Part shown: in pieces, positions 33,290-46,328 of the stretch | How positions within the stretch are numbered: position 1 is the first letter of the stretch | Layout: every line of letters starts with the position of its first letter | NCBI GenBank assembly: GCA_026419785.1 | Contig: JAODTK010002477.1 | Coordinates: 62,001 to 126,000, forward strand | Reading direction: 5' to 3' | Source of the DNA: Sclerodactyla briareus | Lineage: Eukaryota > Echinodermata > Holothuroidea > Dendrochirotida > Sclerodactylidae | DNA length: 64,000 nt | Made by a program: the position numbers and the translations under genes | The notes under the pieces: model-generated | Told to the model about the DNA's origin: nothing | Database searches by the model: none | The model's input: the letters and a program-made list of their open reading frames with translations, nothing else

Positions 33290-35190
33290 GTGATTCCTTG
33301 CCTCATTTCTAAAAGCATTTGACCTGACACATTAGGGATGATGTACTCAACACACATACAAAGTATGAGCTTCATCCACCCAGGTATGGTCGAAATAAAG
33401 ACTGAAATTGCTCAAAATAACACATTGTCACAAATTTGACCTAAGATGAACTTTGACCTAATCCCAAAACATAGATTTCGAGATTTTGTGTACTCATCAG
33501 GGGAACACACACTGATTTTTTTTCATATGATTTTTTCCTCATAAAGAAGCTACACACTAAATTTCAGTCTGATTGGACCAAGCATTCTGGGATTATCATG
33601 TTTACAAGAATTTCAAACTATGTCCTCTGATAACCTCTGAGGGTTCATGTACTCATTATGGGTCGAGTTTATTGTGTTTGTACAAGCTGAAATATCAGTT
33701 TTTCAATAATTTCCAATTTTCCCCCAAAAATGACCCCAATCTCAACCAAAAACGATAGGGTTCCTGTACTCTTTATGAGAAAAGCTACACACTAAATTTC
33801 AGTCTGATTGACCAATCATTCTAGGATATCATGTTTACAGAGAATTCAGACTTTTGTCCTCTATGACGCTTGACTGACCCAAAACAAGGGGAATCATGTA
33901 CTCATTATGGGAACACAGACATACCAAGTATGAGCTGTATCAACTCGGACCCTGATCAGTTATCATGTTTACAAAGCTGAAATTGGCCAAATCTTCAGTT
34001 ATTCACACTAATGTTCCAATTTTATCCAAATAATGCCCCGCCCCGGTCCCTCTACCAAAAAACAATAGGTCCTTTGTCTTCTCATAGAATCACACAAAAT
34101 TTCAACTTACTGGACTAAGTGTTTTAGACTTATCATGTTCACAGGCTTGTCAGACTTTGACCTTTGGTGACCTCAGAAGACCTTCTGACCTGACCCCAAA
34201 ACAATAGGGATCATGTACTATTATGGGGAAAGGCACCTACCACGTTATGAGCTTTCTCCACGCAGGTGGGGTCGAGGTAGTTTGTTTACAAAGCCAACCT
34301 TGGCCGAGAACATCATTCCCGACCATTTCCTCATTTCTCCCAAAAAGGTCCCCCAAACAAACCCAAAAATGTAAGGGTTCTTGTAACTCCCCATAAGAAT
34401 GCTCCATACCAAATTTCTCCTTGATCGGACCAACTGTTCTGGCCTACGTGTTTACGAGGATTTCCTTTCTTCTCATCATGGGAAGCGCACATACCAAGTA
34501 TTATCTTCCATTCCATCCAGGTGGGGTATGATTTAGTGTGGTTTCCCAGAAGCCAAAATTTTAATCTAAAATTCAATTTTTGGACTATTTCCTACTTTCT
34601 TCTTTCTCCTCTTCCCGCAAAATGACCCCTCAATCATCAACACCCAAACAATTAGGCTCTTTGTATCCCCCCATAGGAAGCTACACACTAAACTCCAGCT
34701 TGAATCGGACCAACTGTTTGGACTTAAAGTGTTTACACAAGGATTTTAGATTTTTACCTCTGTTTACCTCTGACCTTACCTAACCCCAAAACAGAAGGGC
34801 TCATGTCTCATCATGGGGAATACACATCCCAATAATGAGCTCAATCCATCAGGTGGGGGTTGATTTCGTGTGGTTTTACAAGCCAACCAAAATTCATTTT
34901 TGAACTATCCTAATTGGTCCTTCCTCCCCAAAAATGACCCCCCCCAATCAACACCCAAAACAACAGGGTTCTTGCCCTCCCCATAAGAATCTCCACATCA
35001 CATTTTTCCTCTTCATCGGACCAACTGTTTTTTTTTCTGGAATTATCGTGTTTACAAGCTTCCAGACTGTGACTTCTGGCCGGACCTAGATGACCGTTGA
35101 CCGAACCCCTGAGACTCAATCAATCCAGGTGGGGTCGAGTTATGGTGGTTCCAAGCAAAGCGGCCACACCATACACACCCACCACACTTG
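33290..35190 (+). repeat. Dispersed repeat family B, array of ~6-7 diverged units of ~290 bases
   Basis: Each unit carries the ordered blocks GACC..ACCCCAAAACA.AGG, ATGTACTCATTATGGG.A, ACATACCAAGTATGAGCT, CATCCAGGTGGGGTCGA, TTTACAAGCCAAAATT and CAAATTTCAG.CTGATTGGAC. Unit starts fall near 33,460, 33,880, 34,190, 34,470, 34,790 and 35,090. Solo or partial copies occur at 21,285, 45,950-46,150, 47,745-48,020, 59,200-59,720 and 60,115-60,290. Non-coding, with a strong ordered internal structure. Confidence 0.8.
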
Positions 35191-36668
35191 TCATGGTGGA
35201 AAACGAGTAGTGTGTTTTTACCTACCCAAAAGAGGAAACGCACTCATTTCCATATTCCGAATGCGTAATCCTCCGAATAAGCCAGGGGATACGACTTTAC
35301 TGGTCAACAAGAGGTATGTATACTAACAAGCTAACCGCAGAAAACAAGGTCTGTTGAATATATTTAATTGATAAAAAAAAGTGTGGTAAGATTCTACCGC
35401 ATAACCGAGGAAGTTGCTCAGATTGATAACAGCACAATTCCGCGAGAGGGGGGGATGGGTGCCCGAGACCGCCCTCAATGCCCTATTCTAAACCGAGGTA
35501 TTCCTCGTTTGTCGGGGGTACCTCGATTGACAAGTGTTTAAAAACCTAGTTTACCTCGGTTTCAACGGTTACAAACGCACCTACACACATACGGCATGAC
35601 TACATAGATTTCTTTGACTTTGTAGGAATTAAAGATTAGAGTGATTGAACAATGACCTTGAACTGTTCCACGAAAACAAATGTTTATTTAGGCTGCTGTG
35701 ATTGCATCGGTTGTTTTGTGCAACAAGTTACAGTACGAGCTTCAGCCAGTAATTGTTTCACATCCGGTTCAATGACAGCGCCTGTTGGAGCCACTCTACT
35801 GCAGGCCCTTGATCGGACACAATTCAGAAATAGAATTTATCTTCCGGTTTTTCAATTCTTGTTTGTGCTGGGGCCACTCTGTAGGTGGATCTGAGCCAAT
35901 GACTGCGAAATTATTTTATTGATGTGTGTTAACATAATCCAAACAAAAGTGCATGAAAAAATGTCAGAGATAAGGTCCAAACATCGTCCAAAGTATGTTT
36001 GTGGTTCCACACAAGGGGCCTAGCAGAGGTTTCATTCCCTGGTGACAAATATTACAAAATAATTGGTACATGGAAATTGTACGTTACTTTTTTTTTTACT
36101 CACCGGATTGTATAGCTATTTCAAGCTGATTCCCGATCAGAAAGTGTTTTTCAAGTATTGAAGCTTTTCATTCTCGCTTGATCCACCACGCAATTTGCAT
36201 ATTGCTAAACTATATCGGTCGGTTACAGTAATAGGCCCTGAAACCATTGTTACTCTTCAGAATCAAGCAATACGGAATTATTCAGCACATGCAACATACA
36301 GTCAAACACACCCGATGTGCGATTCTCTTAAATCTTCTAAAAATTATGAACGATACGATCATCAAAAAATTGATATGTTCACTACCGCTGCCTTGGATGT
36401 CTCCTTCCTAATAGGTTCAATTCATTCATATAAGCATAACAATCTGTCCAACTACAACACTAGGACGAGCAACGGATTTGCATCCATCATTTTACGATCA
36501 TTCAGGGTCAACTCAGTCTCAAGTACATGTCCACCTGAATAGGGAATTAAATTGCCTCAATCTCAAGCTCTGTTCAAATGTACAGATCTTCCCAAAAAAT
36601 ATTATTCAATTTCAGGAACATTGCTACTAATAATAGTGTCGTGGAGATGTGGGTACAGCGGTAGGGTG

Positions 36669-36718
36669 GATGGGGGGGGGGGAGAGGGGAGGGGGAGGGG
36701 GGGAGGGGAGTGGAGTGG
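36669..36718 (+). repeat. G-rich tract, potential G-quadruplex
   Basis: Successive runs of 4-10 G separated by single A residues, followed by GAGTGGAGTGGAAT. Meets the four-run rule many times over. Intronic to the minus-strand gene, so the C-rich strand is the transcript. Confidence 0.7.
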
Positions 36719-38829
36719 AATGCGTAAATAAATGTGATAATTGATTATTGTTTTCCAACGCAACATGCTTTTGGATATACTTAGTTTCGGGGAGTGTATT
36801 GCTTCTTAAAGCCCACCAGGCTTTCTAGTGCACTCCCTTCCACATTTTTATTCTATCAGAATTATCTCTGTTTTCTGTAAACTTCAGTTGGCAAAACAAT
36901 AAATGAAACGAAAAACCAAGTATTGAAAGAGGGACAGGCGGTTGGGGTCCTGAAACTTGGTACGACTTCATTACCCTCTGGCGTTATACCGATAACTTGG
37001 TCTTAAAGACTCGAGTTAATATTTCATTGCCATTGTAGGGCTTACTTCCTTCACCTGAAACCCATATGGGAACGAAGTGAAAATTAACAGCCCTGAAAAC
37101 ACAGTAACAATACAAATATGGCCAATAAACTGGTAGTGGTCACGCTTTCGCAACAATAGCACACGGGATATCAGCGGGTGTGAGGGAATGGGACCGTGAC
37201 GGTTTATGGAAAGAAACCTTCTCAGTGCGTTAACAGCTTTATTTCTATTAGGTTATCGATAGAAATACGCTCACAATTGATCACTGGTTTTGCGTTTTAG
37301 TCGAAGTAGTGTTAGATAATCACGTCATTAGCCAGTCCATTATGGGCGAGTCAGTGACACGATACATCATCTAAAAGAGGCTGCCAGTCCCCCAAGAGTC
37401 TGGTAGTTAAGGCCATGCCCACACTGCAGCTCTGAGTTTGTAATACAAAATGACGTCTCTTGACAACACAGCTGAGAAAGAGAACATGTGACCCCTTTGT
37501 GTTTGACTCGCCGTGCAGACTTATCTATCATACAAGGTAGCAACCCATGGTGCTGTAGATCAACACTCAAATAATGTTAATAATATTTCACTTCAGAATG
37601 TATCAACAAGGTGGCATTATGACTTACAGGAACTTTCATGTGAATGCTGTCTGATTCTTAGTTCCTTTGAACTATCCTCGATGTGGTCAACGATTGTTCC
37701 TGAGAAATTTAAAAAATAAAAAAAATAAAAAGATTATAAAAAACAAAAATTAATAAACAAGTCTTTTAAAAAGCCTGTGACAATTCCTTGGGCTCAAATA
37801 CACTGTTGGCCTTCTTATTAGATGGCCTTGTATCAAAGTCTTCAAGCGTTCTATGGTTAGAAAACAGGTCACACAGTATGATTATGTGCCGTATTGTATG
37901 GAATGAATATTAGGGTATGTTGGTTACATATTAAGCCGGCGCCAAAACATCAGCCGTGGCTGGCGAAACGTCCATGGATACAGTTTAGCTGAATGGGTAT
38001 TGTACTGAAATGGGTTGTTTGGCTAAAAACTGTAGAACGCAAGCAAAGGCCTTTGAACCTTGCATACAAAACTCACAAAGAAAGTTTGGGCCATATGCCC
38101 GTGGCCTGAAGCCTTTTTACTAGTCTCAAAAGAGGGACTGAATACTCCCAATGTAAACAACAATGTCTGTTATGTGGACGTGTGTGTAACCCACGGAACA
38201 CAGTCAGTCATTGAGGATTAAGCTGTACTGACTACTGTAGTTACTTTACAGTTCCTCATTTGCCCAACTTTAGTCTCCAAGGCGGCTAACATAGGATAAG
38301 TGAAAATAAATGAACATATTGATCGTCCGTCCCTCCAGCTATTTTGGAAATTTAGACATTCTGTATATTGTAAATTTCACTTTCAGAAAGAGGTTTTCAA
38401 GAGGTAAGGTGATTACCCCAGTGACCCCCTGGTTGCACGCTGGATGGTTTGCGATTAGTCATAATGCACACAAATACAAGGCCTCCATGTCTTGCTCCAG
38501 ATTTTGTATTAGCATTGAAAGGGAACAGTTAATAACCAGGAAAATCTCAAAATTCATAGAATAGGTTGACCATGTCACTGATGGAGTATAGTTTATGGAA
38601 ATTATGACTGAAATTGTATCATGACTTCCGCCCAAATGAGACACAATATTCCACTTTCATTGACCTTTTTCATCAAATATATATCCCGGACCAATGGTGG
38701 ACCACACTCTACACATTTCAACCAACTTGAACATATTGCATGAAGAACGAATTATACAGGCATGAAATAACCCCCAGTGCATGACTCAAGTCAATGTAAA
38801 AAAAAAAAAAAAGTGAGGACGAAAGGTAG

Positions 38830-39283
38830 ACCATACGCTCAAGCTCAATTAAAAATCTCAACAAACTTTGAAATTTGGAGAACTATGCCAAAATAGACTA
38901 ACTGAAAATGCCAGTCTCATTTCGAATGTTGGTAGGTAAGGATAAGTCATATCCACGAAGTTTCATGGGAATCGGCAAACTTTGCAGTACGCATAATGTT
39001 ATGCAAATTAGACAGTCTGTTGAATGAACTCCACCCGTGACCCTGAATCCATGAGAAAACAAATTTGGAACTGAAAGTAAACCATATCCACAAGGTTCAT
39101 TAAAATCCAACCACACTTCATGATTTTGCAATACATTATACGCCAATGGACCCATGAATGACTCCATTGACCTGAATATGCTGTTAAGTAATGTCAAGAG
39201 ACTGGATTTAGACCATATCTCACGTTCACAGTTTCAGGGAAAATCTTACAACCTTGATATTTAGCATAAATTATGCAAATTGA

Positions 39284-39333
<50 letters not shown>

Positions 39334-39665
39334 AACCAACAAAAAAACAAAAAAAAAACAAATCGTAGTTAGCATATTTTACGCTGTAACTAATCAGTTC
39401 ATCGACCTCATTATCCTTCACCTATTGAAACCAAGTCACCAAGCAAGTTACGGTTCATCTGTAATTTTGCTAATAAGCTTAAACAATGAATATTATAAAA
39501 ATAGGCCAATCACTCTCCTTATAGCGAGTTTGCGCCCAAGAACTAGTCAGATCGTGTTCACCAAAACCCTGATACTACATTACAAAATTTCGTCAAACTT
39601 GGCCTCACCGTTCAGAGAAATCGCTAAAAAAAAAGTTGTCAGTTCAGGCGAAACAAAAAAGGCAT
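38830..39665 (+). repeat. Dispersed repeat family A, copy 2, with 48-base A tract
   Basis: Carries repeated sub-blocks of about 130 bases (AAACTTTG.A.TT with TGCATAATGTTATGCAAATT) followed by the family A 3' part (ACGGTTCATCTGTAATTTTG, AAGCTTAAACAATGAAT, CAGATCGTGTTCACC). A run of 48 A at 39,285-39,332 interrupts it directly after ATGCAAATTGAC, followed by AC-rich A runs to 39,360. Confidence 0.7.
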
Positions 39666-41029
39666 GATTTCATATTGTAATGTATACCCATGTGTACTTG
39701 GATGGATTGGGTAGTGTTACCACAGTAGTCAGGGATTGGGCCTAGTTGAGTAGATCAGATCCAATTGCAGATGTCATCACAAAAATCACTGTTGTTACAA
39801 ACATCTAACCTACGTAAACCCACTAAGTAATCCCAACCCCCAACCCTAATAACAAATCTCAACAGCCTCCCTCTTGGCCCAAGTTGTCTCCCTGACCTAT
39901 CCAATGGAGTGAATTGCAATACATGTACACCAGTTATAACACTGTAAACAGTTGGTACATGCCCACAGGGATAACGCTACCCCATGCCATACCATTTACT
40001 GCTTCCATACCCATAGCTAAGGGACTGTCGCCGAAAGGAGCAAATCTTCACGGCAACATTTTTTTAGTTGCCATAGTGAATGTTCTTTCCAGGCAAAATG
40101 TTATTTTGTGTGCATGAATAAGACAACAAAGACTGGATAATTTACAATGGCTCTATTAATTACCACAAAAGTGAAGCCGAGCGGTAGAGCCTAAGCAGTA
40201 GGCCTAAACTTGCTATGATTTGGGTACAGGACCAACACTTAGCCTAGATCAGAAAAGTGAATAATCTGAAGGACACCTTGCCAATAACATGAATCAATCT
40301 TTGTGAAATGTGTTTGTATCAACCAATCTTACATGCCTGTTCATTGAATCTGATGATTTCAAATGTTTTCCGATTGCAGATTTTTTAACGCACATTATTT
40401 TACAGTGAATTTGGTCCATTCCACATGGTTAAAAATAGAATGTGACATGCCACAAGTTCTGCAGGATCCATGACTCATGTCCATTGTGAACAAAAATTAG
40501 GTTTTCATCATGTCCTGCAGGGTAACGATTTCTGACACAAACTTAATGTGTATGCAAAGATTGTGCTAAATATCGACGGTCAGATACCTCACCCCTCCAA
40601 ACATGGCGGATCAGATACGTAGTGTTCACCTCTAGTACACATCGATAGCTAGTATTAATGCTATACTGGCTAATAGGCCTAGGCGCTACATTCTGGGTAT
40701 AATGGATCAATGCCTACGAGCCCCTGTGCTTCAAGCCTTCGCTGACAAGACTAATGCTCCAAAAAACCGCGATTTCAAGTGTCTACGATCGCGAGAGAAG
40801 GATCAAGTTTTCATCTCTAAAAATATCCTCATGGATCAAGTCCCATATTCACTGCCTACTATGGAAAAGGCATATTACTAATGAATAGCCCTCTTAGGCC
40901 CTTCTGGGCCTACGCGATCGCTCGGCCCGTCCATGGAATTGGCAATTTCCAGTTGGGTTATGTCGCGTATGATATCTACAGTAACAACTAGATCAAGAGG
41001 TAATATCTCCGGAGTGAATTATGGGAGAA

Positions 41030-41600
41030 ATGAAGAGGACCCTGGGAAATATCAAATCATGTCAATTTTCCATAAACATTGAACCTTGAACTACCTCAGA
41101 TAACATGACAGGTAAATTTTGTGAACGTGCCATGGAGAGTCACTTTCCGAGAAAACATTAGAATGTAATTGGGAACAACTCCAAGCACTTCTTAGGAGAA
41201 AATGATTTTGTTAGTTGATTTCAACAAATTAGTCCCTCATTCCTCTTCACAGGACCCTTTGAATTTGACCTTGCACAAGGTCAAAGTTGTCTCAGGGGTA
41301 AATGAAAATTGTTTCCAAGTTTCCGGTCCACATCCATCAAAGTATGACAGTGAGGGGCCCATGATACTTCTTTTCATGTTACTATTTTAACTGTTTTAAC
41401 TCTAATGGCATTATATGACGTTCCATCAAACACATGTACAATCTGAAAAAGAAATATCCAAGAAAAATTCTGACTAGTTTCAAGACATCTGTGTGCTTTT
41501 GTAGGAGAAGATACATTTGGTCAAAGATAATTAGACCCAGACGACAGACAGACAGACAGACAGACAGACAGGACAGATAGATAGAAGATGATAGATAGTA
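41030..41600 (+). repeat. Family C-like repeat with GACA/GATA tail
   Basis: Contains TTTGACCTTGCACAAGGTCAAAG, a TAGGAGAAGATACATTTGGTC block also found near 47,411, and a (GACA)n then (GATA)n tract at 41,543-41,600. The terminal AGCTCAAACC hairpin seen in other family C copies is missing. Confidence 0.5.
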
Positions 41601-43439
41601 GAATAACTGAACCTATGACCTGAATTTGACTCTGTCGGTGGGCCATGTGGTTTTAAAGGCGAATCTGAATTGAATGTGCTTATTTAAGGAGTTACGGGCA
41701 AAAAACAATAGAAACTGGTTATTTTTGGATATGTGAAAGAGGCTTAGTGGGCTTTTGGAGGGAAACAACTCCCGCTTCGATCGGTTACTTTGGTAGTTAC
41801 AGGCGGTCAAAGTTCAATTTTCAAACTTTTCGCATAACATTGGAATGTGCATGGGAAGGAATATGCTTCTAGAGTGGATGCTTACAGGAGGTAACAATTT
41901 TATAAAAACCGCATGTCATTGAAGTCCTTGAAGGTTCACTTAGGAGTCAAAAACTGATTTAGTTATTTTCGGCAATAGCCCACAGGGGTGTGTTCATCAG
42001 AATGCCAAAATGCTCCTAGGGGGATGTATCACTGAAGAGAGTAAAAAAAATTATCATGAAAACTGTCATATAATTAAAGGTCATTTGAGGTCAACTTAGG
42101 GGTCAAAAAATGTTTTCTGTGCATAATCGGAGAATTGACGATCTGCAAGGATGGAGGTTCACCATTGTGATAAATTGTTGACTGCATGGGGTGTGACCTC
42201 TGACCGATTGAACCTCTGGCGGGGGTAATGTGGTTAAAGGTCGAATCTTGAATAAATGGCTTATTTAGGCGACGTGTCCGGGGCTTGTAGGGGTGCCCAT
42301 ACATAACAAGTGCATTATGGACTGCCCATTTACCTGTACACGTTGTCGCTTCACAAGTCTATAAATGTCTTCTTTCCACGAATATTGCTCGGTTTCAGTT
42401 CACAAATTCTGAATAAGGATGCGGGGATATATATCTAGTCTGGCGGTTCCCCGCACAACATTTATAGGTTGAATTAAAAATCATCTCTACCTGCTCCTCA
42501 GAAAGAATGCCACTGCGTCACATTGAAAGCTACTGCGTCAAAATCGCGTCATAGGACTTGTTATCATCACAGTGTGACCAAAGCCTTAGTCCGGAAAACC
42601 CATTGGGTTGGAGTTGAGACTGAAAGTATTACAAGGATCGAACTCGATAGTAGGTCAAAGATTTAATGGCTGCTGGATGTAGTAACATGGTCTGGCCTCT
42701 TATGATCATCACTTCATTTTTAGTCAGTGAAGTCACTGACCAAATGAGGTTGCATGGATTTTCCCTACAGTAATATTGGGTGTATAGTGCAGAAAATGGT
42801 GGGCAACACTTCTTTCTGCATTCTGTTGAAAAAAAGAGGGGCACTCGGTGCAATTTGGCGCTTTCTTTCCAGCAGAAAGTATGGCCATAAACCATGCCGG
42901 CATTTTGCATGTTCCCACGTTGTGATTGTTACATGGTGACCACGCTTCCATAGGGCATTAATTGGGCATGAGGAAATCCACATTGCAGTTGTTAGGTGAC
43001 TATAAATGGGGTCTTGTGATTCATATTACTATACCAGATCTACAAACGGGGACACCCAGTCTAGCTGGGATTTAAACAGGGTGCTGCAATATCTTTCAGA
43101 TAAAACCACCCAGTTTGAAAACGTTATAATTATTCAGTGCGGGGCTGAGACAGCAGGGAGACAGTCTGGGAGTATTGGACTCCCTAAATTCTAGATTTCT
43201 ACATGGTTCCACATTTTGTACTATACCAATTTAATGGACCCCCCAAAGGCGATCGCCCCCAGTGTTTACTTCTATCGTCACAGGCAAACATTACAAGGCA
43301 TTCATGTGTGCCTTAAAGATCGGTTTAGCATTTAACAGAAACAGCCTCCTTATCAGTGACCAATTTTAAATTGAAAAAGCAATATTGACAAAGTCTACTA
43401 TTAAAGAGTAAAGTTTTGTGGAAATGTGGCTGAAATTGC

Positions 43440-44110
43440 CTACATTAGACAAAATTTAGTTCAGAAAATCCGGCAAACTTTGGAAATTGACGCATAAATT
43501 ACGCAAACTAGACCACACGGAATGCCCTCCAGTGGACCCTGAATCAATTATAAAAAAAATTGGAAATCAAAGAAACCATACCCACCCCAAGTGTCATAAA
43601 AATCTCAAGTAAAACTAAGATTTCACATAAATTATTGCCAAATAGGGTACCATGAATGACTTCCAGTGACCCAATTCCTGTTCAATAGGGTTTGGGACTG
43701 AAAGTAGGACCCGATTCACCAAACTTCGTGAAAAATCCAAACTTAAGCGCTTCTCGACCTATATTCCACATCTATGTGCCAAAACAAGTCACCAGCACCT
43801 ACGGTTCATCAGTAATCGTCGAACAAGGCCTAAACAATAAATTACATTATAAAATGGCTAATTTACCTACTAATCTGTGGACTTTTGTGCCCAGAATCTA
43901 TACGATTGTGTTCACTCAACCCTGAGCTACCCTGAAATTAGGAAATTTTTGCCCCATGGCATCACAGTGCCAAGGATATCATGCTACGAGAAAGTGTGAC
44001 ACACAAACACCAACACAACACAGTTTGACACAAACACACACGCCATAAGGACCACTAAGTCTCCTCCTGAATTTTCTTCAGGAGAGACAAAAACCACCAT
44101 TTTGATGGCG
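43440..44110 (+). repeat. Dispersed repeat family A, copy 3
   Basis: Blocks match copies 1 and 2: AAACTTTGGAAATTGACGCATA, CCAGTGGACCCTGAATC, ACGGTTCATCAGTAATCG, CCTAAACAATAAATTACAT, GATTGTGTTCACTCAACCC and the CTCCTCCTGAATTTTCTTCA..GGAGAGACAAAAA end. Same orientation as the others. Confidence 0.65.
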
Positions 44111-45019
44111 GTTTTTTGTGTCATCCATCCTGGTAATCCCCTATTCAGTGTTTCAATTTATTTGTTTCAAAATAAATGTATAGAATGTGAAACAGTATTT
44201 CAATTTGAAAACAAACACTGCAACATTTCCAAATATTGGTTTTGGTGAGTGCTAACAAACTTGTAATTATCGGGTGTGGTCTTAACTGTAGCATAAGGGT
44301 GCAAAGTTGGCCAGCCCTCTTTCCCCTGGGCCTACACTTTACCGGGCCAAAAGTCCGCCAACTGGCCTTCATTTTCCCTGGCTAGAGCCCTGGAACTGTA
44401 TGCATGTCATGCATGACAAGTGCGCCAGATTCCCTGATCTGTCAGGGAGGCCAAAAAAAAAACAGTGTTGTGTGGCCTCGACCGCCCGTACGTCATTTCT
44501 CGACCGATGTGATGATTTTTTTTTTTCAATTTTTTTTTCAGTTCGTGTTGTACACGAACATTCACATTGACCATTATACAAAAGTTAATTATGTCAAAAA
44601 ACTTGCGAAGATGGACCAGCATAACCTGTACGTGGACATGAATCGAAAAGCAAAATCCCCCCCCTCCTCCTTGACACACGCACACATCATTGCGGGAGAT
44701 CGATTAGGCCGTCCCGTGTTCAGTGATTTATGTAGGAATAGCACATTTCGCTGGGGGCCCTTTGCCTCGCTGCATTCCCGCAGGCGCTTTGCGATATATA
44801 TTACAACCCACTCGGAAGTTCTCTTGCCCAGGAGGAATGTTGTAATATGCCTACTGTTGAGACTCAAATCACAACGCACGTTGCTACTGAACTGATCGCT
44901 GTGCGTAAAGCCTACAGTACTAATTTCTCTCTCACTACGGAAACAGTACAAAAAATAGCAAAAAAAAATTGCAGTCGACATTGCCACTCCAATAAGGTTT
45001 ACGTTTGGGATTGATTTGT

Positions 45020-45105
45020 TTACGCATGCGCGAGTGACGGAAGTATTGTTCAAGTTGTTCGCCCGTTGTTTTTTTTGCGATCGGAAGAGCTGGTGGGGGC
45101 ATGGC
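45020..45105 (+). promoter_or_regulatory. Promoter-like patch: NRF1-type palindrome plus ETS-type site
   Basis: CGCATGCGC at 45,023-45,031 matches the NRF1 core palindrome. GACGGAAGT at 45,036-45,044 resembles an ETS site and contains a TGACG CRE half-site with its 5' flank. An ATG in GGGGGCATGGC context lies at 45,101, opening a short frame (MAVKQRVSRHTF..) without known homology. CpGs are locally enriched. Such clusters are common in metazoan housekeeping promoters, but no transcript can be shown. It sits 680 bases downstream (minus sense) of the exon at 45,782, so it could be an internal or antisense promoter. Confidence 0.35.
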
Positions 45106-45781
45106 TGTGAAGCAGCGAGTGTCACGGCATACTTTTATCGTTTTCATTTTTAGTATACTTGATAATTCAGGTTTGATTGATGGAAACTGAATGTTCTACA
45201 CAGGCAGGTATAGATTTCCAGGGGGGATCCGTGGGCACACGGCGAAAGTTTGTAACAAAACACACCTGGCTAAGTACCAGTGCTAGGTTACATGACGACG
45301 GACGAACTAGTATGATTGGAATATGTGAAAATGAAAGTCAGCGTAGGTTTTGGTACACGCTAGGCAGCATATGCAAACAAGAATGAAAGTATTATTTTTC
45401 GGATCATGTTGCTTCCTGTGTGGTTGAGATAACATCGAAATTATAGATATGTCACCTCGAAATATAGGACATTGTGGGAGCAGGATTGATGTTGAAAGTG
45501 TGAAAGTTGCAGAAGAAGAAGAAAGAAGACAAACAATGGGCCATGGAGCGACATCAGTTCTGATGTCTTTACAGTTGCTGGGAGGGGGTACTGGAGGGTA
45601 TGTAAAAACAAAAATAAAAAAAATTTTAAAATCCGCCACGCCTCTGACTGTCATTTTCAGCCAACCCTCGAGGGCACCAAACAATTTTTGAGGTGGCCTA
45701 ATTGAGGAGAAGAAAGTAGAGAAGTTTCGATTATATTCTATTCCATACAGCTTCAATTAGCAGCAACCTGAGGAACTGGAC

Positions 45782-45854
45782 CTGTTTGAAACATTTTCTG
45801 TCTGGCGCAACCCGGCATTCTTGTCCTTGAGGTAGCCATCCCAGGAGAATGATG
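45782..45854 (-). CDS. Scm: Scm-like exon: segment leading into MBT1
   Basis: The acceptor CTTGTTTCCCTCAG precedes 45,854 and the donor ACAG|GTCCAG follows 45,782. The 73-base exon reads SFSWDGYLKDKNAG and, after one indel, APDRKCFKQ. This matches the family segment HFTWDKYLKET..APVHCFKQ of SCMH1 that immediately precedes MBT1. The final CAG joins NTEIPVNEF of the 32,222-32,457 exon in phase 0. The donor is weaker than the others in the gene. The exon begins in mid-codon, so at least one coding exon lies further upstream. Confidence 0.87.
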
Positions 45855-46320
45855 CTGAGGGAAACAAGAGGAAAGAGGGTCAGTCAGTTAATTAACACAC
45901 TAAAAAAAAAATAAACAGCCTCAATCTCCAAAAACCCAGATGACATTGTCACTCGGGGTAGGGGACCATGTACTGGAATGGGTCACCCACATACCAAGTT
46001 ACTGTTATTATGAGCTTCACCCAGGACAGGGTCGGAGTGACAGTAATCGTTGATCACCAAGCCCCGCCAAAATTTGAGAAGAGAAGATATTCATTTTCCA
46101 CAATTTTCACACAAGGAATGACCCACAATCCAATACCAAAAAACAATCAGTATTTTTTACCCAATGATTGGGAGGTTTCTCTTTTTTTTCTTGGTGCTAG
46201 GGGTTGAGTTAAGATAAGTGGGATTGTGCTTGCACTGGATACATCTGGAATGATCACAAAAGCCCAACCCCCCCCCATTGTTATTTTAGAATACCACTTT
46301 TCACAATTTTCCATCCTCTT
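45855..46320. other. Stretch with family B fragment
   Basis: ACATACCAAGTTACTG..TATGAGCTTC near 46,000 and CACAAGGAATGACCCACAATC near 46,115 are family B blocks. No exon identified. Confidence 0.45.
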
Positions 46321-46328
46321 AACAAACT

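Noticed and set aside
44404-45125. 163-codon plus and 178-codon minus ORFs overlapping each other
   Set aside because: Low-complexity runs of F/K from T and A tracts, and no recognisable domain on either strand.
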